64,000 bases of DNA from Rheinheimera sp. MM224 (GTDB lineage Bacteria; Pseudomonadota; Gammaproteobacteria; Enterobacterales; Alteromonadaceae). A program made the position numbers and the translations under genes. The stretch covers positions 2,779,001 through 2,843,000 of the forward strand of contig NZ_OX352320.1 in assembly GCF_947090785.1 (NCBI RefSeq), written 5' to 3'. The notes under the pieces were generated by a model. That model saw only the letters and a program-made list of their open reading frames with translations, searched no databases and was not told the DNA's origin. Below are positions 62,303 through 64,000 of the stretch, piece after piece. Within the stretch, counting starts at the first letter, position 1. Each line of letters opens with the position of its first letter.

Positions 62303-63631
62303 ATGCGCCTGCTCTCTCTTGCTTGCTTTATCAGCTCAGCGTTCATTAGCACCAGCAGTTTTTCCGCACCCAAAGACTTGGCTGGGGCTATTAACACCGA
62401 TTACCAACAGCACCTTGAACCGCTGTTTAAGCATTTCCACCAAAACCCTGAACTGTCCTTTATGGAGTTTAAAACGGCTGAACGTTTGGCCAAAGAGCTC
62501 AAAGCGGCCGGTTTTGAAGTGACTACTGGTGTAGGAAAAACAGGTGTAGTCGCCATATTGAAAAACGGCAAAGGTCCTTTAGTGATGATGCGTGCTGATA
62601 TGGACGCCTTGCCGGTAGAGGAAAAAAGTGGTTTGCCTTACGCATCCAAAGTAAAAAGCAAAGACTGGAACGGCAATGAAGTGTCTGTGATGCATGCCTG
62701 TGGTCATGATATGCATGTCACCAGCTTAATAGGCACAGCACGCCAAATGGTCAAAATCAAAGATCAATGGCAAGGCACTTTGATGCTGGTCGGCCAACCG
62801 GCTGAAGAGTATGTTGGTGGTGCACAGAGTATGCGCGACGATAAAATATGGGAGCGTTTTGGCACGCCGGATTACGCTATGGCGTTGCATGTGTCCAGCG
62901 AAATTGAAGCCGGCAAAATTGTTGCAGTGGAAGGCTCGCCCTATTCTGGCGTGGATTCAGTGGATATCCATATTCATGGTGTAGGCGCTCATGGTGCCAG
63001 CCCCCATCGCGGCAAAGATCCGATAGTGTTAGGTTCACAAATTGTGCTGGCACTACAAACTATTGTCAGTCGCGAAATAGCGCCCAAAGAGCCCAGTGTC
63101 ATTACCGTTGGATCTTTTCACTCAGGCTCGAAGCACAATATCATTCCCGACTCAGCGCACTTACAGCTGACTGTACGGAACGATACCTTAGAGACCCGTG
63201 AGCAATTGATTAGCGCCATTAAAAGAGTGGCCACTAATATGGGCCGCGTAGCGGGTTTACCTGAAGATAAATTACCGGAAGTGACTGTCGACCCGCAAAC
63301 CACTCCGCCTACTGTCAATGATATTCCACTGACACAACGTTTAAAGCAGCGCTGGGTCAGTCATTTTGGTGCTGATATCCTGGATCAGAATTACAAACGC
63401 TTGGGTATGGGCGCTGAAGATTATCCATTTTTAATTATGAACCCGACCATTCAGAGTGTGTATTTCCAGATCGGTGGCACACCCAAAGCAGATTTTGAGC
63501 GGGAAAAACAAGGCGGCGCGCCAGTGCCAAGCCATCACAGCCCTTTATTTAAAATTGCACCAGAGCCGGCTATTAAAGCTGGTGTAGAGGCCACAGTAGT
63601 TGCCTTACTGGACTTGATGCCAAAACACTAG
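62303..63631 (+). CDS. M20 family amidohydrolase, exported
   Basis: 442 aa. A signal peptide (about 1-22, MRLLSLACFISSAFISTSSFSA) directs it out of the cytoplasm. The peptidase domain has the paired metal site VMMRADMDALPVEE (Asp) and MHACGHDMHVTSLIG (His/Cys), then GQPAEEYVGGAQSM with the catalytic and metal-binding Glu pair. The dimerisation (lid) domain lies around 200-320 (VHIHGVGAHGASPHRGKDPIV). Members hydrolyse N-acyl amino acids or dipeptides (hippurate hydrolase-like). The closest substrate cannot be told. It is an independent unit. Confidence 0.92.
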   Translation: MRLLSLACFISSAFISTSSFSAPKDLAGAINTDYQQHLEPLFKHFHQNPELSFMEFKTAERLAKELKAAGFEVTTGVGKTGVVAILKNGKGPLVMMRADMDALPVEEKSGLPYASKVKSKDWNGNEVSVMHACGHDMHVTSLIGTARQMVKIKDQWQGTLMLVGQPAEEYVGGAQSMRDDKIWERFGTPDYAMALHVSSEIEAGKIVAVEGSPYSGVDSVDIHIHGVGAHGASPHRGKDPIVLGSQIVLALQTIVSREIAPKEPSVITVGSFHSGSKHNIIPDSAHLQLTVRNDTLETREQLISAIKRVATNMGRVAGLPEDKLPEVTVDPQTTPPTVNDIPLTQRLKQRWVSHFGADILDQNYKRLGMGAEDYPFLIMNPTIQSVYFQIGGTPKADFEREKQGGAPVPSHHSPLFKIAPEPAIKAGVEATVVALLDLMPKH

Positions 63632-63741
63632 TCAGCCAGCAGCTATACCGGGACAACGGCTTGCCGCAGACAGGCCTTTTTGTAAGATAAACTTACAATT
63701 GAATTTCGACTCTGATGCTAAATCAGGTTAGTCTGGTACCA

Positions 63742-63778
63742 GTATCATCAGCCAGATTGTTAGCACCTGATGATACTT
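63742..63778. repeat. 11-bp inverted repeat before the last gene
   Basis: AGTATCATCAG (63742-63752) and CTGATGATACT (63768-63778) pair exactly around 15 bases, 30 bases before the GTG of the DUF885-like gene. No T run follows, so an operator is more likely than a terminator. Confidence 0.5.
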
Positions 63779-63808
63779 CATAATCAATAACTAAAAGGAA
63801 AACGCAAA

Positions 63809-64000
63809 GTGCGCCATTCATTATTAGCTCTTAGCATTGCCGCATTACTGGCAGGCTGTAATCCAGCACAAGACACCAAAACAACCACCAGCGCAGCAGC
63901 AGTCGAACCTGTTACCGCTGCAGAAACCAAAGCGGCTTTATCTGAATCAGAGCGCTTAAATCAGTGGTTTGAAACCAAATACGAAGAGCAGCTGCAAATG
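63809..64000 (+). CDS. lipoprotein, probable DUF885 family, cut by the window edge
   Basis: First 64 codons from a GTG at 63809 (AAAAGGAAAA upstream). A lipoprotein signal (HSLLALSIAALLAGC) is followed by a low-complexity T/A linker and SESERLNQWFETKYEEQLQ. The last segment is what I recall as the opening of DUF885 proteins (L-x-x-WF-x-x-KYEEQL). It would be a second member of the family in the window, after 31466-33307. The rest lies outside. Confidence 0.65.
   Translation, partial: MRHSLLALSIAALLAGCNPAQDTKTTTSAAAVEPVTAAETKAALSESERLNQWFETKYEEQLQM

Overview
The window reads as a chromosomal segment of a free-living, Gram-negative gammaproteobacterium, most likely Rheinheimera or a close relative (Alteromonadales/Chromatiaceae). 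This is an inference from the gene set: a Vibrio/Shewanella-style TonB2 cluster with TtpC and DUF3450 proteins, the tkt-epd-pgk-fba block, pilT/pilU divergent from yggS-proC-yggT-yggU-rdgB-hemW, the rsmE-gshB-yqgE-ruvX run, and secreted glycosidases with a TonB-dependent receptor. No rRNA, plasmid, prophage or complete insertion sequence is visible.

Layout. 1-1000: a minus-strand tRNA array (Ala, four identical Glu, then a second Ala cut by the window edge) with a near-consensus promoter, followed by a degenerate ERIC-like repeat. 1.0-6.1 kb: a six-gene TonB energy-transduction operon (DUF3450, TtpC, ExbB, ExbD, TonB, TPR). 6.2-11.9 kb: central carbon metabolism, read tkt, epd, pgk, fba, with a 128-bp ERIC-like element between epd and pgk. 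12.2-18.4 kb: metK, an AbgT-type transporter, then rsmE, gshB, yqgE, ruvX and a DUF1653 gene. 18.5-22.7 kb: a signalling pair of a PAS/HisKA_2 histidine kinase and a REC-PAS-GGDEF-EAL regulator. 22.8-24.5 kb: a small defence-like islet (MNT nucleotidyltransferase plus HEPN protein, then a FRG-domain protein). 24.6-31.4 kb: pilU/pilT and the yggS-hemW run. 31.5-39.0 kb: a DUF885 lipoprotein, then four secreted polysaccharide-degradation proteins (GH43, an alpha/beta esterase, a carbohydrate-binding-like protein, a GH140-like lipoprotein).

39.2-42.1 kb is the most unusual part: a run of six small, mostly membrane or secreted hypothetical genes, each followed by an attC-like recombination site, with no integron integrase in the window. 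This is a cluster of attC sites lacking an integrase (CALIN) or the detached part of a chromosomal integron. Three of the attC sites are close relatives of each other, and one has a decayed crossover core.

42.2-51.4 kb: a GlxA-type AraC regulator, a DUF2798 membrane protein, then a minus-strand sugar-uptake cluster (TonB-dependent receptor, GH3 beta-glucosidase, LytS/LytR-type two-component system). 51.5-55.1 kb: a fragment resembling the end of a DUF885 gene, a zinc-ribbon gene, a small secreted-protein gene broken by an in-frame TGA, a large periplasmic repeat protein and a small membrane protein. 55.2-64.0 kb: CorA/ZntB and MgtE metal transporters, rimK with an AstE/AspA-like deacylase, a K+/H+ antiporter, an M20 amidohydrolase and the start of a second DUF885-like lipoprotein.

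Functionally, the window joins housekeeping metabolism to a surface-polysaccharide lifestyle. The TonB2-type operon could energise receptors such as the one at 48.7-51.4 kb, and the GH3, GH43 and GH140-like enzymes would supply sugars to the glycolysis and pentose-phosphate genes. The integron cassettes and the MNT-HEPN/FRG islet are the accessory, probably horizontally acquired, parts.
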